Shown here piece after piece: positions 18,901 to 25,353 of a DNA stretch of 49,212 nt. This DNA comes from an uncultured Bacteroides sp. Its GTDB lineage: Bacteria; Bacteroidota; Bacteroidia; Bacteroidales; Bacteroidaceae. The position numbers and the translations under genes are program-made. The stretch lies in contig NZ_CAJUHF010000025.1 in NCBI RefSeq assembly GCF_910585845.1, positions 1-49,212 on the forward strand, in the 5' to 3' direction. The first letter of the stretch is position 1; each line of letters begins with the position of its first letter. Under the pieces are notes generated by a model that searched no databases, was not told the origin of the DNA, and saw only the letters and a program-made list of their open reading frames with translations.

Positions 18901-19065
18901 AATCCACTTAAAGTTACAGATGTAAAATACGATTCACAAGGAAGACCTAGTATTAAGTATATAGGAAAAAATGCAACCGTAGTAGTAAATCCTACAACAG
19001 GGAAAATCATAACCGTATACGGTACTCATACAAAATATGTAAAAAAATTAGGAGGTAATAAATGA
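12952..19065 (+). CDS. Secreted SpvB/RHS-repeat polymorphic toxin with DUF4258-like C-terminal domain
   Basis: The 2037-residue protein has a Sec signal (1-24, ending HISAQ). An SpvB-like segment (about 98-150, with GFTPQISLTYNSLAGNGPVG) follows. FG-GAP/VCBS calcium motifs lie near 526, 600, 655 and 707 (DFNGDGK, DYDGDGK, EFNGDGK, DMNNDGQ), then many YD repeats (about 940-1640). The RHS core ends with YDPALGRFLSPDP near 1719-1731. A hydrophobic region (about 1765-1900) resembles pretoxin/translocation segments. The last 90 residues (HATVRAQEREI ... NPTTGKIITVYG) resemble DUF4258, thought to be a ribonuclease-like toxin of the BECR fold. RHS shells enclose and deliver the C-terminal toxin. The toxin end is AT-richer than the shell, as in exchanged tips. 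The next gene overlaps by ATGA, marking the immunity gene. Export route beyond Sec is unknown. Confidence 0.9.
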   Translation: MDKIRLKIAIILAIIFSATHISAQTTMKDLIGLPIDSIGFNITMDSTNVENISDVPQLQRATARISGNELHPHIPTSYPINKTKDVGEIACNSNVSPTGAMTINVPIEAYQSPDGFTPQISLTYNSLAGNGPVGWGWNIAGTSVISRGNKTMYYDNQADGVPTVSNFFSVFYIDGQRLIEKGLSGLKKVYQTEQGNIKAFGKLLLHSSNIVQSEIISFEVFFPDGRRAIYNTYDGINYYVSQMIDKSGAVIDYTYTKVGNHYRIEKITYGKQKQAWISFQYSTLTYGTQRIFNAGKEITYDYRLSSITTHFPGNETRTYSLSYITKGDISLTSQISCTASGKSLNPLRFYYGDNNQIRSFDKKDTQLVHWYNFEKANQVRTTKGKFDYGSDNDGIIMLPNKASYVEYYRKSGTFHHSRNYIENQYTGDETIIIATGLSGDLAMYNPELKTEAGFVDIFCMDLDKFDGEEIVKVNNYVSGDMDKIDFHVYTPNLYSGIAKKYTRSYSFNTLLEHRDAKSINPKYYFTGDFNGDGKMEVLVVSAYDAMGKGASTECYVIDLENDKILYEGTPFQFWLVLPAYQDKNISGEEAYARSNKLYTIDYDGDGKTDLCLINDSGTTIFSFIGSGSTISKCNSITTDSQLNNSMLRDRELLLGEFNGDGKSDFILSPLKNNGSTWSIFSSKGNGYWDKKDINIIIRSETSRFILQDMNNDGQTDLVETLGSADIISLRTAFISNQTYQNRVSTNVPKETVLIPTNIQSRNYYSNLISLQTGGIASRLSYKSNDFKNRLLTGFVNSYGVITKVGYQQLNDEYVSIYTPGYGAEFPYQNFKGGLMVCSNLAVYNNGNLLHDLKYQYTNAVIHKQGLGFKGFERVDVYDNITGKRKTQTFDPLRFSVLVEDDSNEQNNKYTYNITTESNKITKILLTQKTTTNKSKNLSVTGQYQYDSYGNITQETVNYGNGLSTTKNNTYQNIANDSVYILGLPLSEQRITTRNGGTYTDRTTLTYNSNYFPASKTYYVANTNKAKEEKFEYNAANMLTQTKTKLYSSTNEEIIKYEYNSNGQLIAKTDPLGLKETYFYNSNGLLNYVQNHKNKKTYFTYDSWRRKIKTTYADGSIATATASWATSPTNAVIVIDESSTGEPDAQTYLDAFGRKVRTGGKCFDGKYLYTDYQYDSNGRISKTSYPCKETPNLWQTYSYDNYDRVIKVTYATDKQDTYSYNGLTTTSVINGISTKKTYNAMGDLIKIEDASGSISYNYRPDGQLSSIVAPGNITTSFGYDTYGRQNKLTDPSAGSTTFAYDAAGNVSSKTAANGKVTRMTYDAHNRMTKLEYVGELTTTYTYNTDGMIASEQSNNGTSKTYTYDDLLRLSVEKEAIVDGKWLQKTYHYSDGNVSSINYLSQSGNITTENFKYTNGNLSEIKLNNSISIWKLTGENNQGLPTAYTTGTLNRTQTYDTDGRITSIIAKQGTTSIQDFGCNFIASTGNLAWRKNIKRNLQENFGYDNLNRLTTFGNQTVTYDIKGNITNLSGIGKFEYSTNKPYAIETVTPSGNAIPLRNQTVAYNGMLRPTSITENGYTATFTYNGNADRVKMLLKQGSTDKLTRYYIGNKYELDKTASTTKEKLYVGGDAYSAQAVLVKNGSSAWNIYYLCRDYLGSITQITDASGNIVQELSYDAWGRLRNPATHAIYAAGSEPELFLGRGYTGHEHLAVFGLINMNARLYDPALGRFLSPDPYVQSPDFSQNFNRYSYCLNNPLVYVDQNGEWFLIDDLVAAIVGGVINVVVNVVQGNVHSVGHAFALFGTGAASGFITIYVGPVAGAAVLGATNSIVNQGFNNGWGNIDWMQVGNSGIMGGITSYLGGSLGNYLAKPISKLTEGISSPILKEVLTQGTLNSATGFGLGTAMALGSGADLGDALKQGTQSAALGLMSGVINGTADGIKAARDAGKKTWKSDIKNKGNNNTSKHATVRAQEREISQSNIDDALNNPLKVTDVKYDSQGRPSIKYIGKNATVVVNPTTGKIITVYGTHTKYVKKLGGNK

Positions 19066-19322
19066 TTAAAAAAGTAACATTATCTAAAAAAGAGTATAAC
19101 TATCTTATACATTCTCTTTTAAAAGGACGTGAGAATTTAATAAATAAAATCAAAATCTTCAATTCAACTGACGCTATAAAACTCTATTTAGATGAAGATA
19201 CAGCATATGAAATCCGTGAATTGGCAGGTGATGAAGTCGCGTTACATTTTGATGAGAATTATGAACCAACAGAAACAGGATGGATATTAGAACATTTTAT
19301 TGATAAGTTTTACTTTGAATAA
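19062..19322 (+). CDS. Probable cognate immunity protein of the RHS toxin
   Basis: The 86-residue acidic cytoplasmic protein overlaps the RHS stop by 4 bp (ATGA), the normal toxin-immunity arrangement. It has no signal peptide. The sequence is mostly helical at the start (SKKEYNYLIHSLLKGRENL), with an acidic end (DEDTAYEIRELAGDEV, HFIDKFYFE) that could pair with a basic nuclease surface. I cannot name the family. DUF4258-type toxins often have a small acidic partner of about this size. Function is inferred from position. Confidence 0.7.
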   Translation: MIKKVTLSKKEYNYLIHSLLKGRENLINKIKIFNSTDAIKLYLDEDTAYEIRELAGDEVALHFDENYEPTETGWILEHFIDKFYFE

Positions 19323-19409
19323 ATTTCCGCAGCAGCGGATGTTCTTCACCTACAGTTTCCAAGTATAAAAATCTCCTGATTCGTATATAAGAGATAGCAA
19401 ACTGACGAA

Positions 19410-19591
19410 ATGTAGAAAATTACAAGGAATTACGATTCGTAGCCATTCCTAAAATCGAAGGAGAAGCTGATATCGTTTTCGGATTCGATGACACAAGAAA
19501 TGTATTCTGTTCCATTAGAAACCAACAGCAAACAACAGTCAAGAAAAGAAATCTGTTATCTTTTCTTGACTCATTGTTCAGAAAAGGCTAA
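19410..19591 (+). pseudogene. 3'-end copy of the orphan gene at 21373-21891
   Basis: The frame beginning near 19420 encodes NYKELRFVAIPKIEGEADIV and continues to SLFRKG before the stop at 19589. It is nearly identical to the last third of the gene at 21373-21891, and the DNA match starts abruptly at 19410. The first two thirds are missing. It is a left-over end from duplication and recombination inside the immunity bank. No start codon is available, so it is not expected to be made. Confidence 0.85.
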
Positions 19592-19609
19592 TTAAAAATT
19601 ATATGCTGT

Positions 19610-19642
19610 ATGATAGTAATAGAGAATAGACAAATAGAAATG
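19610..19642 (+). pseudogene. 5'-end copy of the orphan gene at 22526-23017
   Basis: The first 33 bases (coding MIVIENRQIEM) match the start of the gene at 22526 (MIVIKNKQIEV) with about four differences, then the match ends. It directly follows the 3'-end copy of the 21373 gene. The joint thus looks like a deletion product of a second copy of the 21373-22526 segment. The open frame continues into the next lipoprotein gene by chance. Confidence 0.7.
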
Positions 19643-19690
19643 CCACATGCCGGTACGACGATATATAACACCGGATTTATAATACATAAT

Positions 19691-20107
19691 ATGAAAAATA
19701 TGTATATTATTACTTTATTATGTATCAGTCTAATAAGCTGTAATAGCCCCGCTACTACAACTAATTTTCTTTCAAAAGAAACATTGATAAAGAATGACAG
19801 TAAAATAATGGGGCGTGGTTATTTTACATTCTTAGTATTCGTGAATGAGAATGAAATTAATGAAATAGTCTATTACTACATTATTAATAATAAGACTAAA
19901 AGTCCCAGCTGCTCCAAAATCAATGAGAAAAGATACAATGTAAATGAATATATAAAAGAGCATAACGTTGATAGGTTTGAAACGGCAAAGCAGTTTGCTA
20001 CCGCAGGAAAATATTATGCTTATTTAGTTGACAATTTTTTAGATATGACAAACGATGAAAAAATAGTATTTTTGAATAAACTTTCTTCTGAAAAAAATAG
20101 TAAATGA
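19691..20107 (+). CDS. Small lipoprotein, possible immunity factor
   Basis: The 138-residue protein, taken from the ATG at 19691, starts with a lipoprotein signal (MKNMYIITLLCISLISC, lipobox LISC). The mature part is charged and mixed alpha/beta, with no family I recognise. The frame is open further upstream to 19610, but that part is the copied gene end described separately, so the inner ATG with a proper signal is the better start. It overlaps the next lipoprotein gene by 4 bp, so they form a pair. The setting in an immunity bank suggests a periplasmic or membrane-facing protective role, which is inference only. Confidence 0.65.
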   Translation: MKNMYIITLLCISLISCNSPATTTNFLSKETLIKNDSKIMGRGYFTFLVFVNENEINEIVYYYIINNKTKSPSCSKINEKRYNVNEYIKEHNVDRFETAKQFATAGKYYAYLVDNFLDMTNDEKIVFLNKLSSEKNSK

Positions 20108-20556
20108 AGTATATTATGATGAATTTTAAAAAAATATTAATCCTATTATTTGTTTTCAGTTGCATTTCATGTAGCGTATCAAAAATATTTATTATCAATG
20201 GAAAAAGAATGCATGAATTATCGGGTGAATGCGGGACAATAAAAATACAAGGTTCTTCATTTAAATCTTTTATAATTATTGCCTTTGACTTTGACAACGA
20301 ATATTTTGTTGATATAGATTCTTTAAAAATTGAAACATACCGTAGCGACATGGAAATTTGTAATCTACGTTTTCTGTCAAAGAACAAAAAACTAACGAAT
20401 ACAAAACATAAATTCAAAGAAGGCGAAAGCTTGAGTGTCACTTTTAATCTAACAAACAAAAGGGAAAATGACATGATATCGCTTTTGCCATCAGGTTTTA
20501 TTAAATGTAATGGGAAGCCTATTATAACTGATACGATTGATATTCATTTCCGTTGA
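20104..20556 (+). CDS. Small lipoprotein, partner of the preceding gene
   Basis: The 150-residue product has a lipoprotein signal (ILILLFVFSCISC). The mature domain is about 125 residues and seems beta-rich, with IKIQGSSFKSFIIIAFDFDN and FKEGESLSVTFNLTN. The gene overlaps the preceding one by ATGA. Its last codons (ITDTIDI) share 23 identical bases with a gene remnant at 24093, where the homologous sequence continues 37 residues further. The C-terminus here may therefore have been altered by recombination. Function unknown. Confidence 0.65.
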   Translation: MKYIMMNFKKILILLFVFSCISCSVSKIFIINGKRMHELSGECGTIKIQGSSFKSFIIIAFDFDNEYFVDIDSLKIETYRSDMEICNLRFLSKNKKLTNTKHKFKEGESLSVTFNLTNKRENDMISLLPSGFIKCNGKPIITDTIDIHFR

Positions 20557-20721
20557 TAGATAGGTGATCCTCTCTTGGATTCTTTGACATTTTGTACAGT
20601 AATTGTTCTAAACTGTGCAAGCAGTATCAAATATCCCTGCACGGTTTATGATTCCGTAGGTTATAACCATTGGAGGTTGGCAGGGAACAGTAAAAATAAG
20701 CAAAAAAAACGATGAACATCA
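20557..20721 (+). other. Intergenic stretch with an open C-terminus-like fragment
   Basis: No gene start is seen. The frame from about 20563 to the stop at 20713-20715 stays open for 50 codons and ends YDSVGYNHWRLAGNSKNKQ. That ending looks like the tail of a secreted or toxin domain and stops 6 bp before the next start codon. It may be the end of a lost toxin tip whose immunity gene is the next one. Weak evidence. Confidence 0.3.
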
Positions 20722-21282
20722 ATGGAAAAGATAGACTATTGCAAAGATGACCTTTACGAACTTATCCATAGGCTCATTACAAGAGAAATAAATGAAATAG
20801 ATTTTTCAGACGAGTATTACATTGCATTTATTTATAACAGCAACTATTGGAATAGCTCAGAAGAACTCAGAGGAAGCGAGTTATTACTATTCAACCAATT
20901 AGCGGAAGTCTCAAACTACTTAGTCTCATTTGCAGAAGTGAAACTCAGCAGTGATGAAACAAGCATACTGAAAGAGAAGTTGCGAAATACAGCCATACAG
21001 ATTTCAAAAAAGATGTGTATATACAATCTTTTGGAACAATACTTGCATGACAAAATCAGTACCACAGACTTTTGTAACAAGTTCTATGAATGGTATGATA
21101 TCGGCACTTATAAAAGTGAAATGGAACAAAACAAGAAAATATGGCTTGATGAATTGAGTACAATAGCCGGACGCTATTCTGAGTTCAGCGAAGATCATAG
21201 GGTTGCTCCCAAGGCTTTTACCACAGAAGCCGAAATAAAGGCAAAAGTCAAAGAAATACTAAAGTATATTCAAGCGGAATGA
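20722..21282 (+). CDS. Helical orphan immunity-like protein
   Basis: The 186-residue cytoplasmic protein seems all-helical and shows two similar halves. KDDLYELIHRLITREINEIDFSDEYY (about 8-33) is echoed by YNLLEQYLHDKISTTDFCNKFYEWY (about 100-124), and it ends with TEAEIKAKVKEILKYIQ. This pattern (helix, 'I.. .DF...Y', and a final E-x-x-I-K-x-x-V helix) resembles colicin D-type immunity proteins, which block tRNA-cutting toxins. The match is by eye and tentative. It follows the possible toxin tail at 20563-20715, which supports an immunity role. Confidence 0.6.
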   Translation: MEKIDYCKDDLYELIHRLITREINEIDFSDEYYIAFIYNSNYWNSSEELRGSELLLFNQLAEVSNYLVSFAEVKLSSDETSILKEKLRNTAIQISKKMCIYNLLEQYLHDKISTTDFCNKFYEWYDIGTYKSEMEQNKKIWLDELSTIAGRYSEFSEDHRVAPKAFTTEAEIKAKVKEILKYIQAE

Positions 21283-21372
21283 AAACAAGAATGGCAACAG
21301 ACCGGGTACGTCCCGGTCTGTCAAATACTAAAAAGCCTCTCACTATTATAGGAATTAAAAACATAACAAAAG

Positions 21373-21891
21373 ATGAAAGTATTCGGTATAAAAAAGGTAA
21401 ATGACATTTATTCTGAAATAGTATACGGCAAACCCAAGCCCATAGACGAAGTGACCTTGCAAGATATGCAGGAAAACCCAATCTGGATATTCGCATTGGA
21501 TGAAGAAGAAGCGGAGGGAATAGATGAAACTTGGCAAAAACCCATATTGTACAGTGACAACGTGATACACGAACTTCTTGAAGCGTATATCCTATTGAAA
21601 AGCGTGGATGGGCAGTATGACATCTCGGCAAATCTGGACATAAAAGAAGAGACACTGGATGATGTAAATTACTGGAATACGGAACAGGAATGCTGGCTTC
21701 CAATCGAAAATGTAGAAAATTACAAGGAATTGCAATTCGTAGCCATTCCTAAAATCGAAGGAGATGCTGATATCATTTTCGGATTCGATGACACAAAAAA
21801 TGTATTCTGTTCCATTAGAAGCCGGCAGGAAATAACAGTCAAGAAAAGAAATCTGTTATCTTCTCTTAACTCATTGTTCAGAAAAGGATAA
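21373..21891 (+). CDS. Orphan cytoplasmic protein, likely immunity bank member
   Basis: The 172-residue acidic protein has no signal peptide. Visible features are an acidic middle (WIFALDEEEAEGIDETW) and a basic tail (VKKRNLLSSLNSLFRKG). I do not recognise the family. A copy of its last third remains at 19410-19591, close behind the RHS toxin. This shows that the gene has been duplicated within the island. It lies 90 bp after the helical immunity-like gene and 50 bp before a secreted protein. Confidence 0.6.
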   Translation: MKVFGIKKVNDIYSEIVYGKPKPIDEVTLQDMQENPIWIFALDEEEAEGIDETWQKPILYSDNVIHELLEAYILLKSVDGQYDISANLDIKEETLDDVNYWNTEQECWLPIENVENYKELQFVAIPKIEGDADIIFGFDDTKNVFCSIRSRQEITVKKRNLLSSLNSLFRKG

Positions 21892-21941
21892 TTCAAAATT
21901 GTATGCTGTATGAATGCTAACCTACTATAATTTTATACACA

Positions 21942-22415
21942 ATGAAAAAATGTATCTTATTCTGTCTTTTTATAATCAGTGAGAGTATACCAGCTCAAGT
22001 ATATACAATGAGAAATAAAGATGAAAATATCCCCCTATATATCTTAAATGAAGTTGAAAAAATGGGAATAGATGAGAACCCGATTCTAACCGAATTAGAA
22101 GGCAAATATTTTAATGCTATTTTTCAAATAAGCAGAGCTGAGTTTGATTTCAACGGAAAAAAAGTAGCGTTCCTTACCGGCAATATTGGCAACGTCGAAA
22201 GCAACAAGAAAAAATATTTTATAGCTGAGAGACAAAGATTAGAAATCTCAAATGATTCTTGTTCCCATTATTGGGGTACATTGTACGTTTTTGATATTAC
22301 CCAGAAAGAAAAAAGCGGAGGATACGATGCAGCGATTGTCGATATTAATAAAAAGATGAACTCAACACAAGAGATTGTTAATAGATTGAGAAGATTACGT
22401 AAGAAAAATCCCTAA
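21942..22415 (+). CDS. Small secreted protein of unknown function
   Basis: The 157-residue product has a signal peptide (MKKCILFCLFIISESIPAQ, cleavage after PAQ). The mature part is about 138 residues and includes FNAIFQISRAEFDFNGKKV and YWGTLYVFDI, suggesting a mixed alpha/beta fold, with a basic end (NRLRRLRKK). I do not recognise it. Its place among orphan immunity-like genes suggests a role in the periplasm, perhaps protection or modulation. Confidence 0.6.
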   Translation: MKKCILFCLFIISESIPAQVYTMRNKDENIPLYILNEVEKMGIDENPILTELEGKYFNAIFQISRAEFDFNGKKVAFLTGNIGNVESNKKKYFIAERQRLEISNDSCSHYWGTLYVFDITQKEKSGGYDAAIVDINKKMNSTQEIVNRLRRLRKKNP

Positions 22416-22525
22416 CTGTCCAGTCAGGAAAAACAATATTAAGTAGAAAGTTATAAATCGGATCAAAAACGAATGATGAAAATCGCACTTTAATAAAGCA
22501 TATTATTTAAAGACACATACGCCAC

Positions 22526-23017
22526 ATGATAGTAATAAAGAACAAACAAATAGAAGTGATAGATTTAGATTTTCTAAAAAGAAAGTATAATGCAATCATT
22601 GCCCATGACAATGAATTGCATTCAAGTTTGTTGATCAGACATTCTGTTATCGACAAGTTTGATTTACCGGCTACTACCTTTCACGCTGAAGTAATTATTC
22701 AAGACTGTATCATTAAAAAAGTCACACTTCCCTATTGCTGGTTCGAAGCTGGATTAAAGTTTACGAATAATACCATTCTGCAAGAAACGAATTTTGAGGC
22801 CGGAGGACACAACCAAAAAGCATTTATAATGAAAGGGAATATATTTCACGGCTTTCTGAACTTCTTCGACTGTCAATTCGGGGAAACGGTTTATTTCTCC
22901 AACAACACTCTGTTGAAAGGTTGTAACCTGTTAGGGAATAAAGGAGAAGGTTATGAAATCATATTCGATAATGGAATTATTCAGAAAGGAAATATAGGGA
23001 GGCTTGATTTGGAATAA
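22526..23017 (+). CDS. Beta-helix-like (pentapeptide-type) cytoplasmic protein
   Basis: The 163-residue protein without signal peptide has repeated short strands with F/N/C ladders (SVIDKFDLPATTFHAEVIIQ, LKFTNNTILQETNFEA, FLNFFDCQFGETVYFSNNTL). This is typical of right-handed beta-helix or degenerate pentapeptide proteins. Some immunity proteins and nucleic-acid mimics have such folds. A copy of its first 33 bases sits at 19610. Function not known. Confidence 0.6.
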   Translation: MIVIKNKQIEVIDLDFLKRKYNAIIAHDNELHSSLLIRHSVIDKFDLPATTFHAEVIIQDCIIKKVTLPYCWFEAGLKFTNNTILQETNFEAGGHNQKAFIMKGNIFHGFLNFFDCQFGETVYFSNNTLLKGCNLLGNKGEGYEIIFDNGIIQKGNIGRLDLE

Positions 23018-23080
23018 AACCAATGTATAAATTCATCGTTAAAAAGAGAATATCAATAAAGATTCAATTCTAAAAGTAAT

Positions 23081-23209
23081 ATGGAAGAAATAGTTAACAA
23101 AAACATTATATTGTTTAGTCTCGCACTTGAGTATGACATTATAGACATCCCTGTCATTACCTCTTGGGCCGATAACTATATTCTAAACAATGAATTACTT
23201 TTAGGATAA
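23081..23209 (+). pseudogene. Truncated orphan gene (42 codons)
   Basis: A short frame starts with a good ATG and reads MEEIVNKNIILFSLALEYDI, then PVITSWADNYIL, and stops after 42 residues. The composition is that of the start of a helical cytoplasmic protein. I take it as the 5' end of a longer gene cut by recombination. It could also be a real tiny protein. Confidence 0.45.
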
Positions 23210-23335
23210 TTCAAAAAACGTACACTGCATCATATTATTTACTTATCCATTTGCTTGCATATCCTATTTTTTTAGAATATATTGCGAACGTTTTCTTAAT
23301 ATCTAATTTTAAACAATTTACTAAAACAAAAAATT

Positions 23336-24085
23336 ATGAAAAAGCACATTCTATTTGCTCTATTCCTGAGTTTGGCAACCTCTATCTGCTATTCACAAGT
23401 GAAAATCAACGTACAGGGTGGTGCCGGTATCAATGGCATCACAAAGGAAGAAGTCTACAAGGCCAACTTCGGATACCGTTTCGGTGTAGGAGTGGAAATT
23501 CCTTTGGTTCGTACTTGGTCGTTACAGACGGGGCTGCAATTCCTGAACAGAAAAAGTACTGCTGATGAATCTGTATTTGGATACACCCTATATGAAGGGG
23601 AAGAAGTCGCGCTTTATCAAAAGGTAAAATCCACAATAAACGCCGTCTATCTCCAGCTTCCGGTGAAGATAGCAACTTGTCTGCCTATAGGCAAAAATTG
23701 CGGTCTGCAAATAAGTGCAGGACCATACATTGCATACGGCATCGGAGGAAGTACCGATGGGGATGTATGGCAAGAACCGCATTGGAACAGCAGCGACTTA
23801 GTTACACCGGGAAAAGATTTAGCTGCTCACATGGAGTTCAAATTTGATACTTTCGATAAAAACGGTGGTCTGAAACGTCTGGACATCGGTCTGAGTGTCG
23901 GAGCGGATTTCAAATATAAGTCTTTCTTCGTTGGTTGCGGAGTGGAATACGGACTTCTTCCCATCGACAAGGAATTCCCCAAGAACATGCTCAAGGCCAC
24001 CTTGAATGGAGACCAGACAATGGTTGCTCCCCATAACTTCGGAGTGGAATTTCACGTAGGTTACTGCTTCAGCTTGGGGAAATAA
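23336..24085 (+). CDS. Outer-membrane beta-barrel protein (PorT/OMP_b-brl type)
   Basis: The 249-residue protein has a clear signal peptide (MKKHILFALFLSLATSICYSQ). Alternating hydrophobic strands follow (VKINVQGGAGINGI, FGYRFGVGVEIPLV, SLQTGLQFLNRKS) and it ends in an aromatic strand (GVEFHVGYCFSL), as in small 8-stranded barrels. Its base composition is less AT-rich than the flanking orphan genes. It is also followed directly by the orphaned 3' end of a lipoprotein gene, so it appears to have moved into the immunity bank. Role unknown. Confidence 0.8.
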   Translation: MKKHILFALFLSLATSICYSQVKINVQGGAGINGITKEEVYKANFGYRFGVGVEIPLVRTWSLQTGLQFLNRKSTADESVFGYTLYEGEEVALYQKVKSTINAVYLQLPVKIATCLPIGKNCGLQISAGPYIAYGIGGSTDGDVWQEPHWNSSDLVTPGKDLAAHMEFKFDTFDKNGGLKRLDIGLSVGADFKYKSFFVGCGVEYGLLPIDKEFPKNMLKATLNGDQTMVAPHNFGVEFHVGYCFSLGK

Positions 24086-24092
24086 AACAATC

Positions 24093-24227
24093 ATAACTGA
24101 TACGATTGATATTCAACTTCTCCAACAAACAGATGATTCTCTTTCAGTCGGACTGTATATCCGGCTGAAAGAAGACAAACCTGTTCCATTCGATTTAACA
24201 TGGACTTTTTCAATTTCATCTTTGTAG
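24093..24227 (+). pseudogene. Orphaned 3' end of a lipoprotein gene
   Basis: Positions 24093-24115 are identical to 20524-20546, the end of the lipoprotein gene at 20104-20556. The same frame then continues with QLLQQTDDSLSVGLYIRLKE to DLTWTFSISSL and a stop at 24225. The piece has no start. It shows that a longer relative of the 20104 gene once lay here, and that the outer-membrane gene replaced its front part. Confidence 0.7.
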
Positions 24228-24607
24228 CATTCTACCGTTCAATAGACAGGTTGGACAATTCATTTGTGAAAATAATGCCTTTGCAAAAGGATACATTATT
24301 CTCAAGTATATGGTGTATCGCTTTTTCCCAAGCTATGAACTTATTTACACTATATGGAACAACCGTTATTCTATTAAAACGACCTGATTATTTTACAATA
24401 AGCATCCCTTTATGTATATCCATAATCACCACATACCTATTTAACTATCTCTATTTTCAGAAAACTGGAAGATACAAGCAGCTATTGTCAAATATTAAAA
24501 TAAAGAAGTACTGGTACGTAATAACCTATTGTTATATGATTCTTTCTACGTTCCTCGCATTTTCCATAGTGATTTGGTACAAATATCTGACTACAGGATA
24601 TATCTAA
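24200..24607 (+). CDS. Small inner-membrane protein with about three helices
   Basis: The 135-residue product has hydrophobic segments near residues 36-58, 66-85 and 105-128, with basic loops between (KIKKYWYVITYCYM). I do not recognise a family. It begins inside the orphaned lipoprotein end and precedes the next cytoplasmic gene by 15 bp. Membrane immunity proteins against pore-forming or periplasmic toxins have this kind of layout, but that is inference. Confidence 0.6.
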   Translation: MDFFNFIFVAFYRSIDRLDNSFVKIMPLQKDTLFSSIWCIAFSQAMNLFTLYGTTVILLKRPDYFTISIPLCISIITTYLFNYLYFQKTGRYKQLLSNIKIKKYWYVITYCYMILSTFLAFSIVIWYKYLTTGYI

Positions 24608-24622
24608 TTCAATAACATACCT

Positions 24623-25045
24623 ATGATACATTTTTACAATAAGAACAGAGAGATGATCATGCTATTACATGATTTTTCTTTTGACAACCGAGAAGAGCAA
24701 GTCATGAAATTTTCCGCAAACATTTCTTTTGCCTTTTATAAAGCTTCACGGATTATAGAGGATTTCGAGTGGTATATCGAAATGTTTCTAACTGACTTAC
24801 AGTTACTTTATAATGAGAAAAGAAATTCAGCACGGTTTATCCCTATAGAGAGACAAATTGAAATTTATCTTAAACGATGTGATGAGTTTGGTCATATCGA
24901 TGTATCTATAAAATTGAATCATTTTGATATCGATCAAACGATGTATGAATCAAGCTTAATTGTCAACTACAGAATAGATCAATCTTTTCTGCCTGAATTG
25001 ATCAAAGAGTTTTCTGAAGTAGTAAAACGTGCAAAGCATAATTAG
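24623..25045 (+). CDS. Cytoplasmic orphan protein, possible WapI-type immunity
   Basis: The 140-residue protein has no signal. Features are LLHDFSFDNREEQVMKFSAN near the start and ESSLIVNYRIDQSFLPELIK near the end. The second block resembles the C-terminal part of WapI-like immunity proteins, in which a beta strand with DQSxLP leads into the last helix; this is a visual impression. Start choice is open: an inner ATG at 24653 would remove ten residues. It is the last gene of the island before the tandem repeat tract. Confidence 0.55.
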   Translation: MIHFYNKNREMIMLLHDFSFDNREEQVMKFSANISFAFYKASRIIEDFEWYIEMFLTDLQLLYNEKRNSARFIPIERQIEIYLKRCDEFGHIDVSIKLNHFDIDQTMYESSLIVNYRIDQSFLPELIKEFSEVVKRAKHN

Positions 25046-25067
25046 AAAACGCCTCCTTTTTATATAA

Positions 25068-25303
25068 AAACAAAGCATTCAATACAATATTACGAAGCAT
25101 TTAATATAACGTAACAAAGCGTTTATACTGCATAAAACAGAGTGTTCCATAGGATGAAACAAAGTGTTCCGTAGTAAGAAACAAAGTGTTTCATAGGATA
25201 AAACAGAGTATTTCATAGGACAAAACAAAGTGTTCTACAGCAAGAAAACAAAGTGTTCACATAGGAAAAACAAAGTGTTCACAACTATGAACCAAGTATT
25301 TAT
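25068..25303. repeat. Tandem array of about eleven 22-bp imperfect repeats
   Basis: Units resembling AAACAAAGTGTTCCATAGGA begin near 25069, 25091, 25112, 25135, 25157, 25179, 25201, 25223, 25246, 25268 and 25290, i.e. every 22 bp (about two helical turns). The left units are more degenerate (CAAAGCATT). There are no CRISPR-like variable spacers: the whole unit repeats. It lies between the immunity bank and the glycosidase remnant. Confidence 0.8.
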
Positions 25304-25353
25304 ATCTATAATAAACAAATAGATAATTTAGAGTTATCCTTATAAATATATAC

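Noticed and set aside
12952..19065. T6SS-associated RHS effector
   Set aside because: The protein has a Sec signal peptide and no PAAR domain, and there are no VgrG/Hcp genes nearby.
25068..25303. CRISPR array
   Set aside because: Whole 22-bp units repeat with drift; there are no unique spacers of constant length and no cas genes.
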